DNA of 64,000 nt, from the NCBI RefSeq assembly GCF_000971295.1, contig NZ_LANJ01000012.1:124001-188000 (forward strand), written 5' to 3'. The DNA is from Devosia epidermidihirudinis (GTDB lineage Bacteria; Pseudomonadota; Alphaproteobacteria; Rhizobiales; Devosiaceae). The position numbers were made by a program, and so were the translations under genes. The notes beneath the pieces were generated by a model, which searched no databases, was not told where the DNA came from, and saw only the letters and a list, made by a program, of their open reading frames with translations. This document shows, in pieces, positions 1 to 8,619 of this stretch. Every line of letters starts with the position of its first letter. Position 1 is the first letter of the stretch.

Positions 1-8
1 TTGGTCAC
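1..8 (-). CDS. Start of a further operon gene, truncated by left edge
   Basis: On the minus strand a very strong ribosome binding site (AGGAGGAG, positions 19-12) is followed at once by a GTG at 8-6 and then ACC. It lies just beyond the stop of the Opp-type ATPase gene ending at 26. I infer that another gene of the same leftward operon begins here; a binding protein or a further glycoside enzyme would fit, since none of the visible genes in this operon is a binding protein. Only two codons are visible, so the product cannot be named. Confidence 0.4.
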
Positions 9-25
9 AGTCTCCTCCTGTAGCA

Positions 26-922
26 TTAGGCGTCGTTGTTGATTGTGGGCGGCGACACTTTGCTGTGGCGCGCATCGGCATAGCCGAACTGGCTGTCGAT
101 CTCGGCAAGCTCGCTCCAGCGCTCTCCTACGGTCGGAATGGCCGCCATGAGTTCGCGTGTGTAAGCCTGCTGAGGATTGTCGAGAATTTCGGTCGGGACA
201 CCACTTTCAACCACCCGTCCGGTGTTCATGATCGAGACCTGATCGGACAGGTAGTACGCGGTGGAGAGATCGTGCGTGATGTAGATGAAAGACACGCCCT
301 GCTCCTCAACGATCTGGCGGAACAAGTTGACGATAGACATGCGCAGCGAAGCATCGACCATCGAAACCGGCTCATCGGCTACAATGAGTTTGGGTTTGGG
401 GATCAACGCCCGTGCGACGCTGATGCGCTGCAGCTCCCCGCCCGAGAATTGGCGGATGTATTTGCCTGCGATGCGTTCGTAGCTGAGCCCAACCGAGCGC
501 AACGCAGCGTCAGAGGCCTCGACTGCCTGGGCATCATTGCTGGCGATGCGCAGGTTTAGCGCTGTTCGGCGAAGATAGGCTTCTACGGGCAGATAAGCGC
601 TGAACGCCTCAAAGGGGTTCTGGAATATCGGCTGCACCAAACGCCGGAACTCGTGATCATCGATGCGATCATGAGCCTTACCTGACAGCGGGCGACCCAA
701 CAGCCGGATGGAGCCTTCGCTGGGCTCAACCAGACGTAGGATCATCCGGGCGACGGTGGTCTTGCCCGATCCGGATTCACCAACGATTGAGAACACCTGC
801 GGGGTCGAGGGCAACGTAAACGTGACATTGTCGACCGCGTTAAATGACGTCCCGCCGAACAGCCCGCCCTTGCGGTATGTGCGAGTGAGGTTGCTAATTT
901 CGAGAATGGGAGTGTCGGTCAT
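26..922 (-). CDS. Opp/Dpp-family ABC transporter ATP-binding protein (DppF/OppF-like)
   Basis: This is a 298-residue cytoplasmic ATPase that energises an oligopeptide-family importer, which in this context probably carries an oligosaccharide. Visible motifs are Walker A GESGSGKTT near residue 48, the signature FSGGELQR near 158, Walker B LIVADEP, and the switch histidine in YITHD. A short C-terminal extension follows the HPY-type tail. It overlaps the preceding ATPase gene by 4 nt (922/919), so the two are translationally coupled and should form the DppD/DppF heterodimer. The family assignment is firm; the substrate is inferred from the GH172 gene at the head of the operon. Confidence 0.9.
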   Translation of the reverse strand: MTDTPILEISNLTRTYRKGGLFGGTSFNAVDNVTFTLPSTPQVFSIVGESGSGKTTVARMILRLVEPSEGSIRLLGRPLSGKAHDRIDDHEFRRLVQPIFQNPFEAFSAYLPVEAYLRRTALNLRIASNDAQAVEASDAALRSVGLSYERIAGKYIRQFSGGELQRISVARALIPKPKLIVADEPVSMVDASLRMSIVNLFRQIVEEQGVSFIYITHDLSTAYYLSDQVSIMNTGRVVESGVPTEILDNPQQAYTRELMAAIPTVGERWSELAEIDSQFGYADARHSKVSPPTINNDA

Positions 923-1743
923 GCCAACACTCCCATGCTTTCAACAGCGCGCTTGCCATGCAGACGCGGAAGTGAGGCAATGAGATTTTTGGTGTAGTCG
1001 TGCTGTGGGTTGGCAAAGATCTCTGCCGTTGGTCCCTGCTCGACAATCTGGCCGCGATACATGATCACGAGGCGGTCCGTGATCTGGTAGTGCACGCCAA
1101 GGTCATGAGAGACGAGCACCAGAGAATTGCGTTGGCGACGCTGGATTTCGACCATCATCAGCAGAATCTTCTTCTGAACCACGACGTCGAGCGCGGTGGT
1201 CGGTTCATCCGCCAGAATGAGGCGCGGATTGACGAACGCGGCGATGGCAACGAGCACGCGCTGACGCATGCCGCCTGACAATTGATGGGGGTAAGCATCG
1301 AGTACAGTCTCCTCCAGGCCGAAGCCTGAGAAGAACCCAGCGATCCGCTGTCGCAAGGCATGGCTCCCTCCCTTCCGCTCGCGCGCCGGCAGCCCATCAA
1401 CGACCTGTTGCTCGATCTTCATCAAAGGGTTGAGCACGCTCATCGAGCCTTGTGGGATATAGCTCAGCTGATCCCACCAAAGGGGCGCAAAATTCTTCGA
1501 CTGCGCTTCAATCACCTGACCCGAAGTTGCGTCGACAAAGCGGCCTGTGACAGTTCCGCTCAGTATCCGCAGCCCAGTCGAGAAATCGCCATACACCGCC
1601 CGCATCAGCGTGGACTTGCCAGACCCGGACTCCCCAGCAATGCCGAGGATTTCGTTATCGTTGATGGTGAGGCTGACCTGGTCCACGGCCTTGATGAAGC
1701 CCGCCGTGCCATAACCTACAGTGACATTATCGACCGTAATCAT
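919..1743 (-). CDS. Opp/Dpp-family ABC transporter ATP-binding protein (DppD/OppD-like)
   Basis: This 274-residue ATPase subunit pairs with the product of 26-922. It shows Walker A GESGSGKST, the signature LSGGMRQR, Walker B LILADEPTTALD and the H-loop LVSHD. The frame stays open upstream to 2001, but that extension has no family character and lies inside the permease gene. The ATG at 1743 (MITVDNVTVGYG) gives the normal ATPase N-terminus and a 4-nt overlap with the permease stop, so I chose it. It is shorter than typical DppD (about 330 residues) and lacks the Cys-rich oligo_HPY tail seen in the ATPases at 27-29 kb. Confidence 0.9.
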   Translation of the reverse strand: MITVDNVTVGYGTAGFIKAVDQVSLTINDNEILGIAGESGSGKSTLMRAVYGDFSTGLRILSGTVTGRFVDATSGQVIEAQSKNFAPLWWDQLSYIPQGSMSVLNPLMKIEQQVVDGLPARERKGGSHALRQRIAGFFSGFGLEETVLDAYPHQLSGGMRQRVLVAIAAFVNPRLILADEPTTALDVVVQKKILLMMVEIQRRQRNSLVLVSHDLGVHYQITDRLVIMYRGQIVEQGPTAEIFANPQHDYTKNLIASLPRLHGKRAVESMGVLA

Positions 1744-2579
1744 ATGCTCATCCTCCGGGCTGACGAGCGCATAGAGAGGCCGGAGGATACGAGGAACAGC
1801 CCGATAAACAGCAGCACGATGGCCAGTACAGGAGATCCGATCCAGACATATTTGCCGCCAAGCAGCGCCTGATAATTGATGGCCCAGTAGATCATGGTGC
1901 CGAGTGTGGCCTGTTGGGCGCTCGACAGGCCGATCACCGCCAATGCGCTTTCGGTCGAAATGCCAACAAGTACGGTGTTGATGAAGTTGGCCGCTGACCA
2001 ACCGGCGATGTACGGAAAGATGTGGCGGACGAGAATGCGTACGCTGGATTCACCCGAGAACCACGCGACGTTGATGAATTCGCGTTCGCGCATGGTCAGC
2101 GCTACCGCACGCACTTGGCGAGCGGGGTAAGGCCAGTTGAACAACACCAGCGCTAGGCCAACAAAGGGAAGCGCCAGTTGCCCGCCAAATAGAGCCGCCA
2201 TCAGGATCAGAATGGGCAAGGATGGGATGCACAGTAGCGCATCCATGAAGAAGGACAGCACGCGATCCAACCAGCCACCAGCGTAACCAGCGGCAAGACC
2301 CAGAAACACGCCGATGACGGTCGATAGCCCGGCAACGATGAGGCCGAGGATGAGCGAGTTGCGCAGGGCATAGGTCAGTAGCCAAAAGACATCCTGACCC
2401 AGACTGGTCGTGCCTAGCCAATAGGTAGCGCTTGGCGCCTGGTTGCGCGGAGCGGTGTACCAAACCAGAGGATCACCGGGAGCGAACCACGGCAGAATAC
2501 CGCCGAGAATGATGAAGATGACGACAAGCACAACACCGAGATAGAGCCGGAATGGTGCATCAGCGAAGAACTTTGCCAT
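1740..2579 (-). CDS. Opp/Dpp-family ABC transporter permease (DppC-like)
   Basis: This is a 279-residue inner-membrane permease. The N-terminal segment carries one transmembrane helix, followed by the conserved GTTSLGQDVFWLL block (DppC proteins have GTDxxGRDxxS here). A further five hydrophobic segments contain the BPD_transp_1 domain, with the coupling-loop region around REREFINVAWFSGESS. It lies 4 nt downstream of the DppB-like gene and overlaps the ATPase gene by 4 nt. Its role is to form half of the translocation pore; the transported compound is inferred only from context. Confidence 0.9.
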   Translation of the reverse strand: MAKFFADAPFRLYLGVVLVVIFIILGGILPWFAPGDPLVWYTAPRNQAPSATYWLGTTSLGQDVFWLLTYALRNSLILGLIVAGLSTVIGVFLGLAAGYAGGWLDRVLSFFMDALLCIPSLPILILMAALFGGQLALPFVGLALVLFNWPYPARQVRAVALTMREREFINVAWFSGESSVRILVRHIFPYIAGWSAANFINTVLVGISTESALAVIGLSSAQQATLGTMIYWAINYQALLGGKYVWIGSPVLAIVLLFIGLFLVSSGLSMRSSARRMSI

Positions 2580-2583
2580 GATG

Positions 2584-3582
2584 TTACCTGTGCCGGATGC
2601 GGGGATCGAGGAGCGGGTAGATCAGGTCGATCACCATGGTCGCCGTCGCGACGGCGATCACTGACAGGCTGATCGTGCCCATGAGGAGGTTGAAGTCGCC
2701 CTGCAGAACGGCACTGTAGATGAGCAGACCCAAACCGGGATAATCGAAGAGGATTTCCGTGATCAGGGAACCGTTGAACATCAGCCCGATTTGCAAAGCC
2801 AAAAAGGTGATCTGAGGCAGGATTGCGTTGGGCAGAACGTAGCGCGAGAGAATCCTGCCATCGCTCAGGCCTTTTAACCGAGCGTAGCGGACAAACTCTT
2901 CCTCTTTGAGCGCCGTCGTCTGTGCCTTGACGCTGATGACCCACCAGCCGAACACCACGATGACGATGGACATGGCCGGTAGGAACGAATTCCACACCAC
3001 GCTTGTCACCAGGTCCCAACTCCATGGCGCGCCACGAATGGTGGTCGTGAGAGGGAATATCTTCCACACATAGGAAAAGAGGATCGAAAGCACCAAGGCC
3101 AGGATGTAGTACGGGATGGGATAGAGGCAGATGGCCACCCCCTCCATAATCCGGCTGGTGGTACTCCCAGGCTTCCAGCCGGACATCAGTCCAACAAAGT
3201 TGCCGAGCACCCAAGCGATCAGCGTCGAGGTCAGCAGCAGGCCGAACGTCCACGGCAAGGCATTGAGAATTAGGCTCATCACCGGCGTCGGATACATCGA
3301 CAGAGAAGGTCCGAAATCAGCGGTTACAACGATGCGCTTGATGAACGCCCAATACTGCTCGAGCAACGAACCGTTGAGTCCGAATGTATCCGACAGCGAC
3401 TGACGCAAAGCATCAACTTGCGCTGCGTCCATATAGGCGCCTTGCGAGGCCACCTTGGCCAGCATGGCTTCGACGGGGTCCGTTGGACCCAATCTCGGTA
3501 CGAAGAACAGTACAGTGAGCGCAAAGATGATCACCAGCACATAGACCACGAGCCGCCCAGCGATGTAGCGGAGAAGTGCCAT
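2584..3582 (-). CDS. Opp/Dpp-family ABC transporter permease (DppB-like)
   Basis: This is a 332-residue integral membrane protein with the DppB layout: one N-terminal helix (YIAGRLVVYVLVIIFALTVL), a periplasmic segment, then five helices of the BPD_transp_1 domain. The cytoplasmic coupling loop RYARLKGLSDGRIL resembles the EAA motif, and the end DLIYPLLDPRIRHR is typical of DppB. It starts 5 nt after the GH172 gene ends, in one leftward operon. In related operons a GH-linked DppB/DppC pair is often an oligosaccharide importer, which is an inference here. Confidence 0.9.
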   Translation of the reverse strand: MALLRYIAGRLVVYVLVIIFALTVLFFVPRLGPTDPVEAMLAKVASQGAYMDAAQVDALRQSLSDTFGLNGSLLEQYWAFIKRIVVTADFGPSLSMYPTPVMSLILNALPWTFGLLLTSTLIAWVLGNFVGLMSGWKPGSTTSRIMEGVAICLYPIPYYILALVLSILFSYVWKIFPLTTTIRGAPWSWDLVTSVVWNSFLPAMSIVIVVFGWWVISVKAQTTALKEEEFVRYARLKGLSDGRILSRYVLPNAILPQITFLALQIGLMFNGSLITEILFDYPGLGLLIYSAVLQGDFNLLMGTISLSVIAVATATMVIDLIYPLLDPRIRHR

Positions 3583-3587
3583 GAGAC

Positions 3588-4703
3588 CTAAATGACCTCG
3601 AGATAGTCGCGGTCGGCCAATTCAGGGAATGGCGCGGTCGGGAGGGTTTGGTACCAAAACGCAACGGATGCGATGTCGTCCTGCAAGGGCAGGTAACGGC
3701 GGTCCTTTTTCTCGGTGCGCCAACCCAGAGCCTGCATGGTGACACGCAGGTCGTTGTCGAAGCGAATGGGATCGTGAATGTGCCAGCGGTACATGCCGAA
3801 CCGCATCTGGCTCTCGTATACGCCATCAGGACGAATGACTTGCGGCAAGCCGGCGTAAGGCGTCGTGAACTCGCGGTAGCGGCTGTCCATGGTGGCATCG
3901 ACGACGCCTCCATCGAAATTGTAGGCTCCGCAGAAGTAGTCCTCAGTGCCGGTGCCACAAATGGTGGGGAAATCCCGGTCACCGTCCATGAAGAACTTGA
4001 TCTCGCCCTCGCCCCACCAGCCCGCATTGTTGGTCCCCCAGGCCATGTAAGTCCCGACGAACTGCCCGCGCCCCGTAACACCATCGAGGATCGTGTAGTC
4101 TTCCTTGAATGGCAAAGGATTGGTGCGGCGGAACTGCGCGTGAAAATACGCGGCGTCCTCAGGCACGTCGGTCAGCGCGTAGTTGACCTGATAGTAGATG
4201 ATACCGAAGTCGTCCGGATCGCGGTTCTCTATCTCGATGCGAGCGCGCTGCCGGAAAGGCATCTGCCAATAGCAGTTGAACGCCCTGCCCGGGTTCACAC
4301 AGACGGCGAGCGACGTCACCTGTGAGAACTTGTTCCAACCGGAACAGAAAAAGTCACCGATAGGCGCCACAACCGAAGGGTGCTCCTGGTCATCCCAGTA
4401 GATACGCAGGATCAGATCGCGCCAGCGCAAATTGGCAGTAGTCAGCCAGATCTGCTGAATAGCGCCTGGCCCGGTAATATCGGCCAAGACACGGGTTTCG
4501 CCGGGCTCAATGCGGATCGAGGGCGAGATTTTCCAGCCCTGCCCAAGGCCCCGCGCACAGCTCGCGCCGGTGCCCTCGGTCGCCATGCCGCCCCGGCCCT
4601 TTTCACCGGTAAAATTCTCCGGTGAAATTGAGCGGGTCTTGGCGTTGGAGAGCCGATACAGATTACCCAGGTTGAGGTCGAGACCAGAGAATGGTGAGGT
4701 CAT
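3588..4703 (-). CDS. GH172 (DUF2961) family glycoside hydrolase
   Basis: This is a 371-residue cytoplasmic protein with no signal peptide. It begins with the family hallmark SGLDLNLGNLYRLSNAKTRS and has the acidic motifs WWGEGEIKFFMDGD and CGTGTEDYF that characterise DUF2961 (GH172). Known members act on alpha-D-fructofuranosides, difructose dianhydride or alpha-D-arabinofuranosides, so a furanosidase is the best functional guess. The frame is open to 4748, but ATG 4703 has a purine-rich ACGGAA upstream and matches the family N-terminus. It is the first gene of the leftward operon, about 280 nt downstream of the LacI-type operator at 4981-5009. The exact substrate is unknown. Confidence 0.85.
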   Translation of the reverse strand: MTSPFSGLDLNLGNLYRLSNAKTRSISPENFTGEKGRGGMATEGTGASCARGLGQGWKISPSIRIEPGETRVLADITGPGAIQQIWLTTANLRWRDLILRIYWDDQEHPSVVAPIGDFFCSGWNKFSQVTSLAVCVNPGRAFNCYWQMPFRQRARIEIENRDPDDFGIIYYQVNYALTDVPEDAAYFHAQFRRTNPLPFKEDYTILDGVTGRGQFVGTYMAWGTNNAGWWGEGEIKFFMDGDRDFPTICGTGTEDYFCGAYNFDGGVVDATMDSRYREFTTPYAGLPQVIRPDGVYESQMRFGMYRWHIHDPIRFDNDLRVTMQALGWRTEKKDRRYLPLQDDIASVAFWYQTLPTAPFPELADRDYLEVI

Positions 4704-4980
4704 GTGATGTTCCGTCAAGCGAACAATAGCGTGCCCCTCGCGATCCATGCGCGCCGAAACAAGCTAGTGCTGTGAATAAAGGAGCCCTCGACAGCCAGAG
4801 GTCGATCAAGCCCAATAATGATGTATGCCTTAGCGCGGCGCGCGCCTATGCGCTGCTCTCGATTGTGCGCATTGTCTCTCTCCCAAATGAACACCGCGCA
4901 GCCAGCTTTTTGCCGTGTCAGCACGGTTCAATGCCGCCAATCTCTTCGACGACATCATCACTGTAACAAGCAAAAAACCT

Positions 4981-5021
4981 TTTGCAAATGCATTCGCAAA
5001 TCAATTTGCAAATCGATTATA
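4981..5021 (-). promoter_or_regulatory. LacI-type operator A with overlapping -10 of the GH172 operon
   Basis: The 423-nt gap 4704-5126 between the LacI gene and the GH172 gene has no credible gene. Its clear feature is 4981-5009, a set of overlapping TTTGCAAA/TTGC-N10-GCAA repeats. Read on the minus strand, 28 of these 29 bases match 6164-6192. A minus-strand TATAAT lies directly next to it at 5016-5021, so a bound regulator would cover the start of transcription toward the GH172 operon. A -35 element is not obvious. Regulator identity is inferred from the adjacent LacI gene. Confidence 0.75.
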
Positions 5022-5126
5022 GGCAATTGGTCTGATGCAGCTGGGCGGGTAAGGAGAATGAGAGAAAGCCTGACTTTGCGGGCATTTACACGCCTGCATT
5101 TAGAACCGACGATGCTCAGTCGGAAC

Positions 5127-6131
5127 CTATGCCGTCTCGTGTTCGTGCAATATGCAGGGCAACACTTCAGTACGCGGCGCGCCCGTCTCAACGCCGGAAA
5201 GCCGTTCAAGCAGCATCGTGGTTGCGCGCCTCGCCAGGGCTGCCGGACTGGTGCCAACACGGGTTAAACGAGGACGCACATACTCAAGCTGCTGCTGATC
5301 GCCAAACACCGCAAGGGCAATGTCATTTGGTACATTGATGCCGCGGTCGTAAAACTCAGCCAGAGCGCCCTGGGCCATCAGGAAATTAGAATAGAACACT
5401 GCACTTGGCAGCACACCGCCAGATGCGTCTAGCAACCATCGCACTGACTCCGTGCCCGAGGGCGAAAGATAAGTGCCCTCAAATCGCAGATCCCGCAGGA
5501 CCTCAACGCCATTGTCCCGCAAGCCCTGCTCGAACCCTTCTGCGCGCGCCATCGCTTCGGCAAATGAAGCGGGCCCCGTTACCTGGGCAACACGCTTGTG
5601 ACCCTTGCGAGCGAAAAACGCCCCCATCTGGTAGCCACCGTCAAAGTCGTTGAGCTTGACGCTGTCCACCGCGTGGTTTGGTAGGTGCCCGATAAAGACC
5701 GTGGGCAAATCCAGCGTGGCGATCTCGTCGTGCATGCCATGCAAAGCGAAGTCACCGACGATCAGACCATCCACGCGTTTGCGACCGATCTGGCGCAGAT
5801 ACTCGCGACCGTGTTCCTGCGAATGCCCACCTGGCACGTCGGTGTTAAAAATCAGCATGTCGAGACCATCAGCCTCGAGTTCAGATTGCACGGTCTTGAC
5901 CAGCTCGGGATAGAACGGATTGCGGATATCCGGGATCAGCATAGCGACGATGTTCGTGCGCCCCGTGCGCAGACTTTGAGCCTGCGGATTTGGCACATAT
6001 CCAAGCTCATCAATCGCCAGCATGACCTTTTCGCGCAAGTGTTGTGACACCCGGTCGGCGTGATTGAGCACATGCGACACAGTGGTGCGCGATACGCCAG
6101 CTCGTGCGGCAACTTTGGAAATTGTGCTCAT
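5127..6131 (-). CDS. LacI-family transcriptional regulator
   Basis: This 334-residue regulator has an N-terminal LacI helix-turn-helix (MSTISKVAARAGVSRTTVSH) with the hinge helix region VPNPQAQSLRTGR near residue 50. A periplasmic-binding-protein-like effector domain follows (IVAMLIPDIRNPFYPELV onward, ALAVFGDQQ). It is flanked by two almost identical operators, one toward its own start and the CUT1/GH116 operon, the other between its stop and the GH172 operon. It therefore probably represses both operons, and itself, until a sugar ligand binds. The ligand is unknown; GH116 and GH172 suggest a glycoside-derived sugar. Confidence 0.93.
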   Translation of the reverse strand: MSTISKVAARAGVSRTTVSHVLNHADRVSQHLREKVMLAIDELGYVPNPQAQSLRTGRTNIVAMLIPDIRNPFYPELVKTVQSELEADGLDMLIFNTDVPGGHSQEHGREYLRQIGRKRVDGLIVGDFALHGMHDEIATLDLPTVFIGHLPNHAVDSVKLNDFDGGYQMGAFFARKGHKRVAQVTGPASFAEAMARAEGFEQGLRDNGVEVLRDLRFEGTYLSPSGTESVRWLLDASGGVLPSAVFYSNFLMAQGALAEFYDRGINVPNDIALAVFGDQQQLEYVRPRLTRVGTSPAALARRATTMLLERLSGVETGAPRTEVLPCILHEHETA

Positions 6132-6163
6132 GCCGCATCAGCTATCACTGGGCTATGAATTTG

Positions 6164-6192
6164 GCAAATTGATTTGTGAATGCATTTGCAAA
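6164..6192 (+). promoter_or_regulatory. LacI-type operator B in front of the CUT1/GH116 operon
   Basis: In the 240-nt gap between the divergent LacI and binding-protein genes, 6164-6192 reads as overlapping GCAAATTGATTTG and GAATGCATTTGCAAA units. It equals the reverse complement of 4981-5009 except at one base. The element keeps the same orientation relative to each downstream operon. A TATAGT at 6202-6207 could serve as a -10 for the plus-strand operon, though the spacing of a -35 is unclear. Binding by the LacI protein encoded next door is inferred. Confidence 0.75.
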
Positions 6193-6371
6193 CCGATTTT
6201 TTATAGTTATTGTCCCGCTAACTCGGAGGAGAGAAACGAGTATCGGACGCCAACAAGCGTTACCCCGGCCAACAATAACGAATCGGGCAGGCGATAAAGC
6301 CACGAACCTCGACCTCTGAGCGATGCAACATGTCCCGTATGCGGGAGATGGTTGTCTTGAGGAGGAAAGAC

Positions 6372-7643
6372 ATGCTCAGAAGAACTCTGCTATCCCTGCT
6401 TGCCGGTGTCAGCGTTGCCGCTCTGGCGTGCGTGCCCGCATTTGCGCAATCAGACGAAACAAACACACTACGCCTGATGACATTTGGCGGCGAGGCACAA
6501 CTCAAAGCCACTCAAGACGCCGTCACCCGCTTCAACGAGAAGTATCCCAACGTGGCGGTGGAGGTGGGTATAGACCCGGTCGGCGGCGGATGGGGAGACT
6601 TCGTCAGTCGCGTTCTGCAACAATACAACGCTGGCGAGCAGTACGACATCTACCATACCGCAACCGAGACACTGCAGTCGTTCGCGGCCCGCAACATGTT
6701 CCTGCCACTCGATGATTTCATAGCGGCGCACGACACCTTCGACGACTTCGATCAGCGCCTGTTCGAACTGACGGCATACAAGGGAAAGAGCTACTTCATC
6801 CCTTCGACTTGGAACAACATCATGGTCAACTACAACCGGGCGCTATTCGAAGCGGCGGAGGTACCCTTCCCTACCAAGGAATGGACCTGGGAAGAGTTTG
6901 CCAACGCTGCCCAAAAACTGACTGTGCGCGACGCCAATGGCAATGTCAGCCAGTTCGGCTACGAAGTGCCATCGTTCTTCTTCGGGCTGATGCCCTGGTT
7001 CTTCTCCAACGACACTTCGCCAATCACCGCTGACTGGACCGCATCCAACATGACCGATCCTAAGGTCAAGGAGACGTTGGAATATCTCTACAGCCTGATC
7101 CATGAGTATAAGGTCTCGCCAGTTCCTGGGCAGGAAGGCATTGAGAACCAGTTTTTTGCTGGCCAGATCGCCATGATTTCTCGCGGCCACTGGATCGTTC
7201 AGAACGCCGTGTCATCAAAGCTCGATATGGATGTCGCGGTACAGCCAGCCAAGGTCAACCACAACACGGTTATTGGTTTTGGCGCCTATGGCATTTCATC
7301 TAAAACTACCAAAGCCGAGCTAGCCGAAGCGCTTGTTCTGGAATTGCTGTCACCAGAAACCCAGCAAGCAGAAGGCGAACTGGGTGGGGCGGTGCCTGGC
7401 CGTAAGTCTGCCGCTGAAACCGCAGGATTCCTTGCGTTCCCTCCCTCGGCACAACTTTACTACGAGACCCTGCCAGACACGCTGGCGGTGCCTTCACCGG
7501 CCAATTTCCAGGAAGTCGACCAGATCGTGATGCGCTACTTCACTGCCATGATGGCCGGGGAAGTGACCATTGACGAGGGCATTGCCCAGGCGGACCTGGA
7601 GCTGAAGCGGTCCTTCCAGCGCATCGCGCGCATCACACAGTGA
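6372..7643 (+). CDS. CUT1 sugar ABC transporter extracellular substrate-binding protein (family 1)
   Basis: This is a 423-residue periplasmic sugar-binding protein. It has a clear Sec signal peptide (MLRRTLLSLLAGVSVAALAC, cleavage near AFA-QS), then the family 1 fold starting LRLMTFGGEAQLKATQDAV and the aromatic-rich ligand region STWNNIMVNYNRALFEA. The start was set at ATG 6372 because GGAGGA (6361-6366) lies 5 nt upstream; longer frames back to 6330 would bury the signal peptide. It is the first gene of the operon under operator B. It captures a saccharide for the permeases encoded downstream; the sugar is unknown. Confidence 0.92.
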   Translation: MLRRTLLSLLAGVSVAALACVPAFAQSDETNTLRLMTFGGEAQLKATQDAVTRFNEKYPNVAVEVGIDPVGGGWGDFVSRVLQQYNAGEQYDIYHTATETLQSFAARNMFLPLDDFIAAHDTFDDFDQRLFELTAYKGKSYFIPSTWNNIMVNYNRALFEAAEVPFPTKEWTWEEFANAAQKLTVRDANGNVSQFGYEVPSFFFGLMPWFFSNDTSPITADWTASNMTDPKVKETLEYLYSLIHEYKVSPVPGQEGIENQFFAGQIAMISRGHWIVQNAVSSKLDMDVAVQPAKVNHNTVIGFGAYGISSKTTKAELAEALVLELLSPETQQAEGELGGAVPGRKSAAETAGFLAFPPSAQLYYETLPDTLAVPSPANFQEVDQIVMRYFTAMMAGEVTIDEGIAQADLELKRSFQRIARITQ

Positions 7644-7650
7644 CCTGCCA

Positions 7651-7678
7651 GGCGGCCGTGCCCCAAGGCGTGGCCGTC
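7651..7678 (+). promoter_or_regulatory. Intercistronic stem-loop after binding-protein gene
   Basis: Twelve bases (7651-7662) pair with 7667-7678 around a CCAA loop; three of the pairs are G-U. It begins 7 nt after the binding-protein stop and ends about 33 nt before the permease start. It probably stabilises the upstream message or reduces read-through, giving an excess of binding protein over membrane subunits. This role is inferred. Confidence 0.6.
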
Positions 7679-7711
7679 TACCCCGCCCTTCCGGCTCCGG
7701 TGAGGATTTCA

Positions 7712-8608
7712 ATGGCCAGACTGCCACGTTCTGACCTCAAGGCGGCACAGGCGCGCGCGGGATATCTCTTCGTGCTGCCTTCCGTGTTGCTCTACGCTGT
7801 TTTCGTACTCGCCCCGGTGATCATCACGATCATCCTTAGCTTTGCCTATTATGACGTCAGCTTCGGCTTCTTCTGGGTCGGACTGGAAAACTACGAACGG
7901 TTCTTCAGCGAACCGAGGGCACTCACCATCTTCTGGAACACGCTGCGCTTTGCCTTTCTCGCGGTGAGTTTCAATGTGGGTGTCGGGTTGATCCTGGCGC
8001 TGGCACTCAATCGCGCGATGCCCGCCCCATTGCTGTATTTCTTCCGGTTGGCGTTCTTCCTACCCGTAATTATCGCAGCCGCCTTCGTCTCTGTGGTGTG
8101 GAGCTATTTTTACAGCTTCGATTTTGGGGTGATCAATTACTACCTGTCGACCCTTGGACTACCGCGGGTGCCGTGGCTGAATTCAAGCCAGTTTGCCATG
8201 ACTTCGATCATCATCATGGATGTCTGGAAGAATACCGGCTTCTTCATGATCATTCTGATCGCCGCGCTGCAGGGTGTACCAAAGCCCATTCTGGATGCGG
8301 CAACCATGGACGGCGCCTCACCATGGCGCAGGTTCAGCCGCATCACATTGCCCTTCATTTCGCCTGTACTGTTCTTCTGCATCGTGTTCGCCTCAATCGG
8401 CGCATTGCAGGTGTTTGAATCCATCGTGATCCTCACCAGCGGCGGGCCCGGTGACGCAACGCGCTCGCTCTCGATCTATCTCGTGGACGAGGCGTTCAGC
8501 GGCTTTGAGCTTGGTTATGCCGCGTCCGTATCGGTGGTGATGATGGTGCTGATCCTGATCATTACCGTTATCCAGCTCCTCGGCTCACGCCGATGGGTCA
8601 CCCAATAG
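7712..8608 (+). CDS. CUT1 sugar ABC transporter permease (MalF/UgpA-like)
   Basis: This is a 298-residue permease with six hydrophobic segments, starting ARAGYLFVLPSVLLYAVFVL. The cytoplasmic EAA loop ILDAATMDGASPWRRFSRI matches the CUT1 consensus. The open frame reaches back to 7640, but ATG 7712 with GTGAGG upstream gives the expected N-terminus. It forms the pore together with the product of 8620-9459. Its gene overlaps the next open frame near 8593-8608, though the chosen start of that gene leaves a short spacer. Confidence 0.92.
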   Translation: MARLPRSDLKAAQARAGYLFVLPSVLLYAVFVLAPVIITIILSFAYYDVSFGFFWVGLENYERFFSEPRALTIFWNTLRFAFLAVSFNVGVGLILALALNRAMPAPLLYFFRLAFFLPVIIAAAFVSVVWSYFYSFDFGVINYYLSTLGLPRVPWLNSSQFAMTSIIIMDVWKNTGFFMIILIAALQGVPKPILDAATMDGASPWRRFSRITLPFISPVLFFCIVFASIGALQVFESIVILTSGGPGDATRSLSIYLVDEAFSGFELGYAASVSVVMMVLILIITVIQLLGSRRWVTQ

Positions 8609-8619
8609 GAGTCGGCGCG

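Noticed and set aside
2414..3253. 279-codon minus-strand frame inside the DppB-like gene
   Set aside because: It is a shifted frame of the permease gene; the permease frame has the helices and the EAA-like loop, this one has neither.
4704..5126. Possible small genes in the gap between GH172 and LacI
   Set aside because: The short frames there lack ribosome sites and codon bias; the gap is explained by the operator and promoter.
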